From the NCBI GenBank assembly GCA_046049865.1, contig JBJOQO010000009.1, positions 1 through 64,000 on the forward strand: a stretch of DNA of 64,000 nt, given 5' to 3'. The position numbers were made by a program, and so were the translations under genes. Positions within the stretch are counted from its first letter, which is position 1, and every line of letters begins with the position of its first letter. Under the pieces are notes generated by a model, which worked only from the letters and a program-made list of their open reading frames with translations, was not told the DNA's origin and ran no database searches. This document shows positions 16,437-25,800 of this stretch, piece by piece. The stretch is from JANPCX01 sp046049865 (lineage in GTDB: Bacteria; Pseudomonadota; Gammaproteobacteria; Burkholderiales; Burkholderiaceae_C).

Positions 16437-16466
16437 ATAGTATCAAAAAAAACCGGAAGGTAACAA
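16437..16466 (-). promoter_or_regulatory. Candidate promoter of the lipid-modification operon
   Basis: On the minus strand TTGTTA (16466-16461) and TACTAT (16442-16437) are separated by 18 bp, ahead of the AAAGGAGA ribosome site and ATG 16394. The match to sigma-70 boxes is moderate. Transcription would start near 16430. Confidence 0.4.
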
Positions 16467-16505
16467 TCATGTCGCCATTCGCGTAGTTTTTGGCGTCGCG
16501 AAAAC

Positions 16506-16518
16506 TTGTCTAGGACAA
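16506..16518. promoter_or_regulatory. Palindromic operator candidate TTGTCTAGGACAA
   Basis: A perfect 5+5 palindrome with a 3-bp centre lies 30 bp before the MerR-type gene start, inside the divergent promoter region. A CATAAT -10-like box (16535-16540) follows. MerR-family regulators bind dyad operators in their own promoters, so autoregulation is plausible. No other copy was noticed by eye. Confidence 0.4.
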
Positions 16519-16547
16519 AACAAAGATTTGTGCGCATAATAAGTTCC

Positions 16548-17525
16548 ATGAGCGCACTGGTAAATGGTTTGTCCAAGACGAGTCTGCCTGACAACGCAGG
16601 CGGGTTGACTTTGTCGATCGCCGCGGTTGAACGTGACACCGGGCTGTCTAAGGACACCCTGCGCATCTGGGAGCGGCGCTACGGCTTTCCCATACCCGAC
16701 CGCGATGGGCAAGGTGAACGTGCGTATCCATTGGATCAAGTTCAAAAGTTGCGGGTGATCAAACGTTTGCTTGATGGCGGCCATCGTCCCGGCCGCGTGG
16801 TGGCCATGCCCATGGAGGCGCTGCTGGCGCTGAGCGAGAACAGCTTGGGTGCCGTGAAACAGGCACCGTCCCAGGAATTGCCTGATGTGCGTCCGTGGGT
16901 GGGTTTGTTGCGCAGCCACGATGTGGATGCGCTGCGGCAGCAGCTGGTGCAAGCCCATATGCGTTTGGGTTTGAGTCGGTTCGTGACCGATGTGGTCACG
17001 CCTTTGAATACGCTGATCGGTGACAGTTGGATGCGCGGCCAGCTGGAAATTTTTGAGGAACACCTTTACGCCGAAGTACTGCAGGGCGTGTTGCGCTCCG
17101 CCTTGTCGCAGCTGCCCAGGCCTGAGCCCGGTGGCGGCCCCAGGGTATTGCTCACTACCTTCCCCGGCGAGCCCCATGGTTTAGGTTTGTTGATGGCCGA
17201 GGTGCTGTTTGCGCTGGAAGGAGCCGAGTGCGTGTCACTTGGCGTGCAAACGCCCATTTGGAATATCGTTTTGGCCACCCAGGCGCTGCGCATAGACATC
17301 GTCGCTTTGGGATTCACCGGTTGCATGAACCCCAACCAAGTGGTGGATGGGCTGTCTGAGCTTCGTAGCAAGTGTTCTCCCACCACGGCCATTTGGACCG
17401 GCGGAGCGGCACCTGTGCTGCATCGCCGTGGCGTGCAAGGCGTGGAGGCTTTGTCGTCATTGCGTGAAATTTCCGAGCAGGTGGTGTCTTGGCGAGCCGC
17501 CCACCAACCCGCGATGGCGGCTTGA
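16548..17525 (+). CDS. MerR-family regulator with B12-binding domain (CarH/LitR-like photoreceptor type)
   Basis: 325 aa from ATG 16548. The N-terminal MerR winged helix has LSIAAVERDTGLSKDTLRIW. It is followed by a helical bundle and a Rossmann-type cobalamin-binding domain. The CarH/LitR motif W-x9-E-H is present as W161...E171-H172, and the lower-ligand motif is E208-x-H210-xx-G213. In CarH, adenosylcobalamin holds the repressor as a DNA-bound tetramer and light breaks it apart. The His next to the Trp that forms the bis-His adduct in Thermus CarH is Met162 here. The gene is divergent from the lipid operon, which is therefore its likely target. The family call is strong; B12 use and light response are inferred. 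Confidence 0.85.
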   Translation: MSALVNGLSKTSLPDNAGGLTLSIAAVERDTGLSKDTLRIWERRYGFPIPDRDGQGERAYPLDQVQKLRVIKRLLDGGHRPGRVVAMPMEALLALSENSLGAVKQAPSQELPDVRPWVGLLRSHDVDALRQQLVQAHMRLGLSRFVTDVVTPLNTLIGDSWMRGQLEIFEEHLYAEVLQGVLRSALSQLPRPEPGGGPRVLLTTFPGEPHGLGLLMAEVLFALEGAECVSLGVQTPIWNIVLATQALRIDIVALGFTGCMNPNQVVDGLSELRSKCSPTTAIWTGGAAPVLHRRGVQGVEALSSLREISEQVVSWRAAHQPAMAA

Positions 17526-17576
17526 TCGTCTCTTGTCTATCGCAAAAGCGGGGGTAACAATGAGGGTACAGGGGAC

Positions 17577-17597
17577 ATGGTGAACGTCCTTCACCAT
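17577..17597. promoter_or_regulatory. Inverted repeat upstream of the desaturase-like gene
   Basis: An 8-bp perfect inverted repeat (ATGGTGAA and TTCACCAT) with a 5-bp spacer is located 43 bp before the ATG at 17640. A TAGAAT string (17605-17610) lies just downstream. It could be an operator or an mRNA hairpin; no T-tract follows, so it is not a terminator. Confidence 0.35.
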
Positions 17598-17639
17598 CGG
17601 TGACTAGAATTACCGCAAATTACCTCGCGGAAAATTCTC

Positions 17640-18518
17640 ATGGCCTCCATGCTGTACCCGGAACTTTTCAAACAACTCGAAGCTGTGCGCTGGAGCATGG
17701 ACACGGACATTCCGTGGGATCGTTTTGATGCTGGCCTGCTCACCGAAGAGCAAGCCCAAACCATCAAGATGAACGCCATCACCGAGTGGGCCGCACTGCC
17801 GGCCACCGAAATGTTTCTGCGCGACAACCGCGACGACAGCGATTTTTCTGCCTTCATGAGTGTGTGGTTCTTTGAAGAACAAAAACACTCCTTGGTGCTG
17901 ATGGAGTACCTGCGTCGTTTCCGGCCCGAACTGGTGCCGACCGAAGAAGAGCTGCATGAAGTGCGTTTTGAGTTCGACCCCGCCCCGGCATTGGAAACCC
18001 TGATGCTGCACTTTTGCGGTGAAATTCGCCTCAACCATTGGTACCGCCGGGCTGCCGAATGGCACAGCGAACCGGTGATCAAAGCCATCTATGAAACATT
18101 GGCCCGCGACGAAGCCCGTCATGGCGGCGCTTACTTGCGCTACATGAAACGTGCCATGCAAAAGTTCGGTGACGAAGCACGTGCCGCGTTCGCTAAGGTG
18201 GGTGTCCTGATGGCCAGTGCCCGTCGCACCGCTCAGGCTTTGCACCCGACCAATTTGCATGTGAACGAAAAATTGTTCCCCCGGGACACGGTGCAAAGCC
18301 GCATGCCCAACCCGCTGTGGTTAGAGCAGTGGCTGGATAAACAAATTCAGTTTGATGCTGTCTGGGAAGGCAAAGTGGTGGAGCGCATTCTGCACAACAT
18401 GAGTTTGCTGATGGAGCGCAGTTTTGTCAGCGTGCAAGAACTGAACCGTTTTCGCAAAGAAGTGACTGCGGCGGTGGCCGCCAAAGCGCTGCTGGCGGGG
18501 GGCTTGCAGCCAAGTTGA
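17640..18518 (+). CDS. Ferritin-like diiron protein, acyl-ACP-desaturase-like
   Basis: 292 aa, all helical. The full diiron set is visible: E49, E80-x2-H83, E128 and E158-x2-H161 (FEEQKH and DEARH). This is the ligand pattern of acyl-ACP desaturases and related ferritin-like oxidases that use O2 to introduce double bonds or oxidise acyl chains. It follows the MerR-B12 gene on the same strand after a 114-bp gap that holds an inverted repeat. Together with the CFA-like operon it suggests one lipid-remodelling locus: a desaturase makes the double bond that the methyltransferase modifies. The exact substrate is not shown by sequence. Confidence 0.8.
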   Translation: MASMLYPELFKQLEAVRWSMDTDIPWDRFDAGLLTEEQAQTIKMNAITEWAALPATEMFLRDNRDDSDFSAFMSVWFFEEQKHSLVLMEYLRRFRPELVPTEEELHEVRFEFDPAPALETLMLHFCGEIRLNHWYRRAAEWHSEPVIKAIYETLARDEARHGGAYLRYMKRAMQKFGDEARAAFAKVGVLMASARRTAQALHPTNLHVNEKLFPRDTVQSRMPNPLWLEQWLDKQIQFDAVWEGKVVERILHNMSLLMERSFVSVQELNRFRKEVTAAVAAKALLAGGLQPS

Positions 18519-18531
18519 TCACAAAGACACC

Positions 18532-18566
18532 AAGAAAAAAGCCCGCGTGATGCGGGCTTTTCTTTT
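18532..18566. terminator. Bidirectional Rho-independent terminator
   Basis: The GCCCGC/GCGGGC stem with a 5-base loop has an A-rich 5' flank and a T-rich 3' flank, so it can terminate the desaturase-like gene on the plus strand and the convergent GST gene on the minus strand. Confidence 0.85.
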
Positions 18567-18585
18567 GGGGGCAAGCGCCACGCCA

Positions 18586-19248
18586 TCACAGGATGTTCCC
18601 CTTGGCGATCATTGCTTTCTGCACCACATCGCGCTCCGCTTTCACGCGTTGTGCGCTGGCTCGTTCTTCAATGAGTTGGGTGTAGGGCTTGATGTCGATG
18701 CCTTGCATTTGCAGGAAATTTTCCCCATAAACAGCTTTGGTCGCCAATCCCAAGAGGGGCAGTGATACCCATGCACAGCAGTCCGCCCATGTGAAGTGCT
18801 CGCCTGCGACATAGGGATCAAATCGCGCCAAACGTTTGAAGCCACTCAGGTTTTTCTCCAGCGTTGGACGTATCCGGGCGGCCAGCTTTGAGTCCACTTC
18901 GCCACCAAAAAACGCTTGTGCATAAAGGGGGCGCACGACCAACTCCAAGTTCAAATCGATGAAGAGGCAAAGCTCCCTGACCTTGGCGGCTGAGTAGGCG
19001 CTGGACGGCAACAACGGCGGTTGAGGTTGCAGTGCTTCGAGGTACTCCAGGATGGCTTGGCTTTCGCTGAGCGGACCATCGGCGGTCAAGAGATAGGGAA
19101 TTTTCCCCACTGGAGAAGCCTCCAGCACGGTGTGGTCCGTGGAGCCGGGTCGCACCATGTGCTCGGAAAACTCCAAACCTTTTTCCAGGAGTACCAGTTT
19201 GACTTTGTTGTAGTAGTTTGAAAGTGCGGTGCCGTGAAGTTGAATCAT
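18586..19248 (-). CDS. Glutathione S-transferase
   Basis: 220 aa. An N-terminal thioredoxin-like domain (LHGTALSNYYNKVKLVLLEKGLEF, with SPVGKIPYL and the glutathione gamma-glutamyl-binding motif SESQAILEYL) precedes an all-helical C-terminal domain. Cytosolic GSTs conjugate glutathione to electrophiles or reduce peroxides. It is convergent with the diiron protein and monocistronic. The specific class is not assigned. Confidence 0.9.
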   Translation of the reverse strand: MIQLHGTALSNYYNKVKLVLLEKGLEFSEHMVRPGSTDHTVLEASPVGKIPYLLTADGPLSESQAILEYLEALQPQPPLLPSSAYSAAKVRELCLFIDLNLELVVRPLYAQAFFGGEVDSKLAARIRPTLEKNLSGFKRLARFDPYVAGEHFTWADCCAWVSLPLLGLATKAVYGENFLQMQGIDIKPYTQLIEERASAQRVKAERDVVQKAMIAKGNIL

Positions 19249-19333
19249 GAGGTGCCTCGAAGCCGCGATGACAAGTGCGCAGTCTAGAAGCGAAGCGCAT
19301 CGCTATTGCAGCCACTATCAGCAATGCTGCGTT

Positions 19334-19960
19334 TCAGCTTTTATGGCGCTGAGCAAAGGCACGCAGTGCCGCACTCGTGAAAAGCGTGCAAATGACGCCA
19401 GCGACTACGCCGCTGGCGTGGGCCCAAGGCACCACAGCGATGTCCCAGCCAGCGACAACCCGCAATCCCTCCCCCCAGGGTGATTCAGTCCAAATTTTGG
19501 CGATCAATCCCAGGCCGAGGAGGGCGGCAATTCGCTGTTGCGTCGGCTGGCCGTGCAACAACAGCCAGCTCACCACCACCGCCACACCAGCGTGCGAGAT
19601 GCCCGACAGGCCGCCGTAGTGCAACACCTCGGGCAAGGCCAGCAAGGCCAGGTGGCATAGCAGCATGCTCAAGAGCCAAGCCAGCGTGGCGGGCCAGCGC
19701 ATGCGGGCGGCGACACCCAACCAGGCGACCAGTGCCAGCGCCAATAAGTTGCCACCCAAGTGCATGGGGCTGTAGTGCACCCAGGCTGCGGTGTAGAGCC
19801 GCCAGGGCTGTGACAGCCACAGCGTGGGTTGCCAATCTAGGTTCGTGCGCGACAGGCCCAGGTGGACGAGCCACCAGCTTGCCAGGCTGCAGACCCCAAA
19901 CACGCTGGCGACAGCGCACCAGGGGCCGATGGGCTGGGCCCAACGATTGTTTCCCCGCAT
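19334..19960 (-). CDS. Rhombosortase (rhomboid-family intramembrane protease)
   Basis: 208 aa with about six membrane helices. The catalytic Ser is S119 in YGGLSG and the His is H181 in WAHASG; the early WRLYTAAWVHYSPMHLGGN segment fits rhomboid helix 2. The short six-helix form with no extra domains is typical of rhombosortases, which process GlyGly-CTERM proteins in the inner membrane. It starts seven bases after the glnE stop and may be co-transcribed with it. No clear GlyGly-CTERM substrate lies in the window. A generic rhomboid is the alternative. Confidence 0.75.
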   Translation of the reverse strand: MRGNNRWAQPIGPWCAVASVFGVCSLASWWLVHLGLSRTNLDWQPTLWLSQPWRLYTAAWVHYSPMHLGGNLLALALVAWLGVAARMRWPATLAWLLSMLLCHLALLALPEVLHYGGLSGISHAGVAVVVSWLLLHGQPTQQRIAALLGLGLIAKIWTESPWGEGLRVVAGWDIAVVPWAHASGVVAGVICTLFTSAALRAFAQRHKS

Positions 19961-19966
19961 GGGCGA

Positions 19967-22735
19967 TCAACCAAACACCGCGTGCCACAAGGCCAATATG
20001 TGGCCGCGCTCTAACGCAAGAACCTCGGGCCCTACTTGGGTTGGTTTTTCGTCCAACCTGGCCTTGTGCTGGGCCCGGCGCAATTCGCGGTAGGCGTCGG
20101 CTGCCTGACTGCCGATGCCTGCGGGCAGCAAGCCGCAGCGCTCGCTCGTGCGCAGCAGGGCTATGTTGCCGGCATTGGCCAGCAGGTCTGCATGTTGCTG
20201 CGCATGGGCCAGCACCAAAAACTGCACGCAGAATTCCGCGTCCATCATCCCGCCCGGGCTGTGTTTGACGTCGAAGAGTTCGCTCTTGATCGGATGGGCG
20301 GCACGAACTTTTTCGCGCATGGATTGAATCTCAAAGCGCAGCTGCGCCTCGTCACGCGGCGCACACAAGACGCTGCGCCTGACGGACTCAAACCGTTCAC
20401 CCAAACTTTTCGCACCAGCACACAACCTGGCGCGGCTCAAGGCTTGGTGTTCCCATGTCCAGGCGGTGTTGCTGCCCCGGCCTGTTTGGTAGTTCTCAAA
20501 CGAAGCAATGGATGTGACCAACAGGCCCGAGTTGCCATTGGGGCGCAGCGCGGTGTCAATGTCAAACAACTCGCCGGCCGAGGTGCGAACAGTGAGCCAG
20601 GTGATGAGCTTGCGCACGAAGGCACCATAGACCTCGGCCACATGGTCGGGGTCATCTTCACCGCTGTCGTCGTAGACAAAAACCACGTCGAGGTCGCTGC
20701 CATAACCCAACTCTTTGCCACCCAATTTGCCATAGGCGATGACGGCGAATTGCGGGTCGCTGCGGTGCGCTTGTTTGAGGTGGCTCCAAGTCCACTCCAG
20801 CGTGCAGTCCAAGGTGGCATCTGCCAAGGCAGACAGGTCGTCAGCGACTTGCTCTACCGAGATGTGGCCTTCCACGTCGCGTACCAAGGTGCGAAAGAGT
20901 TCGGCATGGTGGGCTCGGCGCAGGGTGTCAATCAGCGACTCCTCGTGCGCCTCGCCGCTGCGCTGCCACGCGCGGTGGCGCTCTTGAAGTTCAGCGGTGA
21001 ATTCGGCCGCCACAAAACGGCTGTGGAGCAAGCGCTCGTCGGCGAGCTCATCCACCACGCCCGGATGGCGCATGAGGTAGCGCATGGGCCAACGTGCCAT
21101 CCCAAGCAAGTGCAGCAGGCGATGCTGTACCTCGGGCCGCTCCACCAGCAGCGCCAAGTAGTTCTCGCGCCGCAGCAGCGGCTCCAGCCAATCGATGAAT
21201 CGAACGGCGGCGTCCGTGTCGCAGCGACCTTCGCTGATCGCTTGCGCCGATCGCCCAATCAGTGTCGCCAGACGCATCTTGCTTTCGTCACGCAGCGACT
21301 GGATGCGGCTTTGTTCGGCCCATGCTTGCACCCGTTGACTCAAACCCGGCGGCAGTCGTTCGATGAACTCGTCGCTGTCGACGGGGACGGGTGGCAGGCC
21401 GCAGCCTTTGCCCTTGCATGCGCCAGCAGCAGGGCCTGCTTGGCCCACGCTGAGCAGGGCGTCGAATTCCATGGCGACAAACTCGCGCACCTCGCCGAGT
21501 TTGTCCAGCAATTCGCAGGTGTCTGCTTTGCAAGGCAGATCAAGGCTCAGTGCGATCCAGCGCAAATCCGAATCGTCGGTGGGCAACAAGTGGGTTTGTT
21601 GGTCATCCAAAAACTGAATGCGGTGTTCCAGGCGACGCAGGAACACGTAGGCGTCGGCCAGTTTGTGTGCCTGCTCCGGGCTCATCAAGCCACCGGCTGC
21701 GAGTTTGTCCAGTGCCTTGAGTGTGGAGCGCGTGCGTATCTCCGGAAACTGCCCGCCGCGCACCACCAGCAGCAGTTGAACGATGAATTCAATTTCGCGG
21801 ATGCCCCCGCGAGACAGCTTCACGTCGTTGGCCCGCTCGGGGCGTCCCGCAGCGCGGCGCTGGGCTTCGTCGCGCACTTTGCGGTGCAGTTGGCGCAATC
21901 CTTCAAACACGCCGTAGTCGAGGTAGCGGCGGTAGACGAAGGCGGTGATCAAGGGGCGCATGGGCAAGGCCCTGCCGCTGGTGACGCTCTCGCGCGGTGC
22001 CACCACGCGGCTTTTCAGCCAAGCAAAACGTTCCCACTCGCGACCTTGAACCTCCAGGTACTCCTCCAGCATGGCCATGCTGACGGCCGCAGGGCCAGAG
22101 TTACCGTTGGGACGCAGTGCCAAGTCCACCCGAAACACTTGCCCGTCTTCGGTGGTTTCGCCGATCAGTGCATACAGTTGTTTGGCGACCAGCGCAAAGT
22201 ACTCGTGGGCGGTGATGGGGTTCGCGCCATCGGTCTGACCATCTTCTTCGTAGACATAAATCAGGTCGATGTCGGATGAGACGTTGAGCTCGCGGGCGCC
22301 GAGTTTGCCCATGCCGACCACCCAAAAATCGATGCGTTCGCCCGCCGCGTTGCGTGGCACGCCGTGTTTCGCGTCCAGGTTTTGGCGCGCGTATTGCAGG
22401 GCCAAGTCCAGGGTGGTTTCGGCCAATTCCGTCATGGCCAAGGTGATGTCCTGCATCACCGTACCGTGTTCAATGTCCAGTACCGCCAAACGCTCCAGCA
22501 CCAGGTGGCGGGTGATGCGCAAGCTGCTGGCAAGGGTTTGTCCTTGCGCCAGCAGGGCATGGACTGCCGCGTGCACGTCGCCCGCGCGCGGAATCGCACC
22601 ACCAGACAGCGGCAGGTGGTTCAACAAGGCCAGTTCATTCACGTAACGACGGCGAATGCGCTGCACATAGCGGCTGTGGGTGGCTAACGCACCTGCGGGC
22701 TGATTGACTGAGGAGGTGGAACCGATGTTGTCCAT
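19967..22735 (-). CDS. glnE: Bifunctional glutamine synthetase adenylyltransferase/adenylyl-removing enzyme
   Basis: 922 aa, full length. Two nucleotidyltransferase domains are seen: the N-terminal adenylyl-removase with GMGKLGARELNVSSDIDL (about residue 165) and the C-terminal adenylyltransferase with YGKLGGKELGYGSDLDV (about residue 670). GlnE reversibly adenylylates glutamine synthetase in response to PII and glutamine. It is divergent from yhdP with about 100 bp between start codons. Confidence 0.97.
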   Translation of the reverse strand: MDNIGSTSSVNQPAGALATHSRYVQRIRRRYVNELALLNHLPLSGGAIPRAGDVHAAVHALLAQGQTLASSLRITRHLVLERLAVLDIEHGTVMQDITLAMTELAETTLDLALQYARQNLDAKHGVPRNAAGERIDFWVVGMGKLGARELNVSSDIDLIYVYEEDGQTDGANPITAHEYFALVAKQLYALIGETTEDGQVFRVDLALRPNGNSGPAAVSMAMLEEYLEVQGREWERFAWLKSRVVAPRESVTSGRALPMRPLITAFVYRRYLDYGVFEGLRQLHRKVRDEAQRRAAGRPERANDVKLSRGGIREIEFIVQLLLVVRGGQFPEIRTRSTLKALDKLAAGGLMSPEQAHKLADAYVFLRRLEHRIQFLDDQQTHLLPTDDSDLRWIALSLDLPCKADTCELLDKLGEVREFVAMEFDALLSVGQAGPAAGACKGKGCGLPPVPVDSDEFIERLPPGLSQRVQAWAEQSRIQSLRDESKMRLATLIGRSAQAISEGRCDTDAAVRFIDWLEPLLRRENYLALLVERPEVQHRLLHLLGMARWPMRYLMRHPGVVDELADERLLHSRFVAAEFTAELQERHRAWQRSGEAHEESLIDTLRRAHHAELFRTLVRDVEGHISVEQVADDLSALADATLDCTLEWTWSHLKQAHRSDPQFAVIAYGKLGGKELGYGSDLDVVFVYDDSGEDDPDHVAEVYGAFVRKLITWLTVRTSAGELFDIDTALRPNGNSGLLVTSIASFENYQTGRGSNTAWTWEHQALSRARLCAGAKSLGERFESVRRSVLCAPRDEAQLRFEIQSMREKVRAAHPIKSELFDVKHSPGGMMDAEFCVQFLVLAHAQQHADLLANAGNIALLRTSERCGLLPAGIGSQAADAYRELRRAQHKARLDEKPTQVGPEVLALERGHILALWHAVFG

Positions 22736-22835
22736 GGCGGTCTACACCGGGGAGGGTGCGGCCAAACTGTCACCCCCTGTGCTAGATTGCCCGCCAGGCC
22801 ATCCGACGGGTGGTCGTTTTTGTATCGCTGTTTTC

Positions 22836-25800
22836 ATGTCATCCCTCCCGTCGGCCCCCAAAGTTTTCTTGTCGCGTCGCTGGCGCTGGGCTGGTTGGTG
22901 GCCGCCTCTGCGCCATGCTTTGCGCTGGTTTGTTCGGCTGGGTTTGGGTGTGATTGCGGCCGTGTGGGGCCTGCTGTTGTTGGCCTGGTTGTCCCTGCAC
23001 TGGGTGATTCTGCCCCATCTGGAGCAATGGCGCGGTACTCTGGAAACCCATGCCTCGAAGGCATTAGGGGTATCTGTCAAGTTGGGCCGCATTCAAGTTC
23101 GCTCCAGCGGTTGGGTGCCCACGGTCGAACTACAGCAGGTGCAGTTGCTCGACTCGGATGGCCGAGTGGCGCTGACGCTGCCGCTGGTGACTGCAGCCGT
23201 ATCACCACAATCACTGTTGCACTTGGATCTGCGCTTCGATCAGCTCATCATTGACGGCGCGCAAATGGAGGTGCGTCGTAACCCACAGGGCCATGTATTC
23301 ATCGCCGGTTTGGATCCACGGCTTGCAAAAAACGATGGTCACGCGGCAATGGACTGGCTGTTTAAGCAGCACGAAGTGGTGATACGCGGTGGCACCGTGC
23401 AATGGGTGGATGAGTTACGCGACGCACCACCACTGGCGCTGACCGATGTTCAGCTGGTGGTGCGCAACAGTTTGCGTCGCCACCAGATTCGTTTCGACGC
23501 CACACCGCCTGCATCCTGGGGCCAGCGTTTCTCGTTGCGCGGCCGGTTCACACAGCCCCTGTTGGCGCGTCCTGGGGACTGGCGGCGCTGGACTGGATCG
23601 GGTCACATGGATATGCCGCAGGCCGACATCAGCGAGTTGCGCCGCTACGTGGCCCTTCCCTTTGAGATCCAAGAAGGCCAAGGGGGTCTGCGTGCGTGGG
23701 CGCAGCTCAAATCCGGTGCTTTAGAGTCCGCCACGCTTGATTTGGCATTGCGTACCGTGGAGGCGCGATTGGCCCCGGGTTTAGAGCCCTTGCGCCTGGA
23801 GCAGGTGGCCGGGCGTTTGATTGGAAAGCGACATAGCCGCGCCACCGCCAGTTTCCCGAACAACGTGGGCCAGCAAGAGCTGGAATTGGCCGGCAAGGGC
23901 TTGAGCTTTGCAACCCATGATGGCTTGGTTTGGCCGAGCAGCGATTTTTCTTTCAAGGTACAGCAACGCACGTTGTCCGATGGACAAGTGGTGGTCATGG
24001 GCGGGGAACTCCGTGCGCCACAAATCAACCTCGGCGTCTTGGCGGACATTGGCAGCCGCTTGCCCGTGGGCAGTGCGGTCAACAAACTCTTGCAAGAGGC
24101 CCAACCGCAAGGCGAGATGACGGGCCTGATGTTGAGCTGGCAGGGTCCGCTGGACGCGCCGACTACCTACCAAGCACGCGCCCGTGTCACTGGCTTGTCG
24201 TTGGTGGAAAAACCGTCCCCTGAAGAACAAGGTGTGGGGCGGCCGGGCATTGTCGGGGCCAACGTGGACGTCGAAGCGACACAGGCGGGGGGTAGCAGCA
24301 AAGTAACGCTGGACGGAGGGCGTTTGCTTTTGCCTGGTGTGTTCAGCGATCCCGTGCTGGCATTCGATCAGTTTTCTGCCAATGTGCAGTGGCGCGTGGA
24401 CAAGGTGCCGTCGGGCCTGCCTCAGGTCATCGTCAAATGGAATCAAGTTCGTTTTGCCAACGCGGACATGCAAGGTGAGGTGTCCGGCCAGTGGCGAACG
24501 GGCGAGGGCCTCGCGCGAATGGCTGATTCCAGCAGTGCTGCGATGGTGCCAGTGGAGGTGCGTGGCAAAGGACAGCGCTTGCCGGGCCACTTGCTTCTTG
24601 ATGGTCGATTGACGCGTGGCGACGCCGCCAAAATCAGCCGCTACCTGCCTCAAAAAATTCCCGAAAAGACACGTGATTACTTACGACGCGCATTAAATCG
24701 AGGGCGAATTTCCGAGGCCACTGTGCGGGTGCAAGGGGATTTGGCAGACTTTCCATTTGTCCACGCAAAAAACAAGAACGAAGGCGAGTTTCGGTTTGCG
24801 GGCAGAGTTCAAGGCGCGACGTTTGCCTACGTGCCCGACATTCCGGAACGCGACGACGCACCTGCATGGACCTCTCCGTGGCCTGCATTGACCGATATCC
24901 AGGGCGATGTGGTCATCGACCGCGACCAGCTCGATATTCGCAATGCGCAGGCCAAGGTGATGGGTGTGTCGCTGAACAAGGTCAACGGTGAAATCCGCGA
25001 CCTCGGTCAGAAAGGAAAGACCAGCGTTCGAATTGACGGCCAGGGCCGCGGCGAGTTGGCCAAGATGTTGAATTTTGTTAACACCTCGCCCGTCGGCAAG
25101 TGGATCGGGCAGTCCTTGGTCGGTGCCAGTGCCAGCGGAAACGGCGACCTGAACTTACGTTTGAACTTGCCTATTTTTGATTTGCCCGCCTCTACGGTGC
25201 AAGGCAGCGTCGATTTGCTTGGCAACGACATTCGCTTGCGCGCTGACTTACCCTTGTTTGTGGCGGCGCGCGGCCGGGTGGCCTTCTCCAACCAAGGGTT
25301 CTCGCTGCCAGGGGGAATCGCCACGCAAGCGCTCGGTGGTGAATTGATGGTGACGGGTGGCACTCAAAGCGATCGCAGCGTGCGATTGTCAGGTGCGGGC
25401 TTGGTCACAGCCGAAGGGTTGCAGCGCACCACCGAGCTGGGAACACTTGCGCGTTGGGCCAACCACTTTGGTGGACAAACCCGGTACCAGTTGGATTTGG
25501 CTTTGGCGGGTGGGCGCAGTGAGATTGATTTACGCAGCGACCTCGTGGGGTGGTCGTCGCTGTTGCCCGCACCTCTGCGCAAGGCGGCCCCCGCGAGTTG
25601 GCCGATGCGTGTTCAAACCCGTTGGTCTGAGGAAACGCCGAGCGCATCGACCCGCACCGAGACTGTCAAAGTAGAGGTGGGTAACGCACTGCAAGCCTTT
25701 TACAGCCGCGAATGGCCGACGGGTGTTGGTCAAGGTCCGGCGAGGGTATTACGCGGTGCTGTCGGATTGGGCATGGCCGTGCCAGCACTTCCAAGCGCGG

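Noticed and set aside
16256..16666. 136-codon minus-strand frame over the MerR promoter
   Set aside because: Its N-terminal half is antisense to the MerR-B12 gene start; only the later part, reachable by slippage from the leader frame, is of any interest.
20036..22279. 747-codon open frame antisense to glnE
   Set aside because: High-GC codon bias creates long antisense frames; glnE on the other strand has all family motifs.
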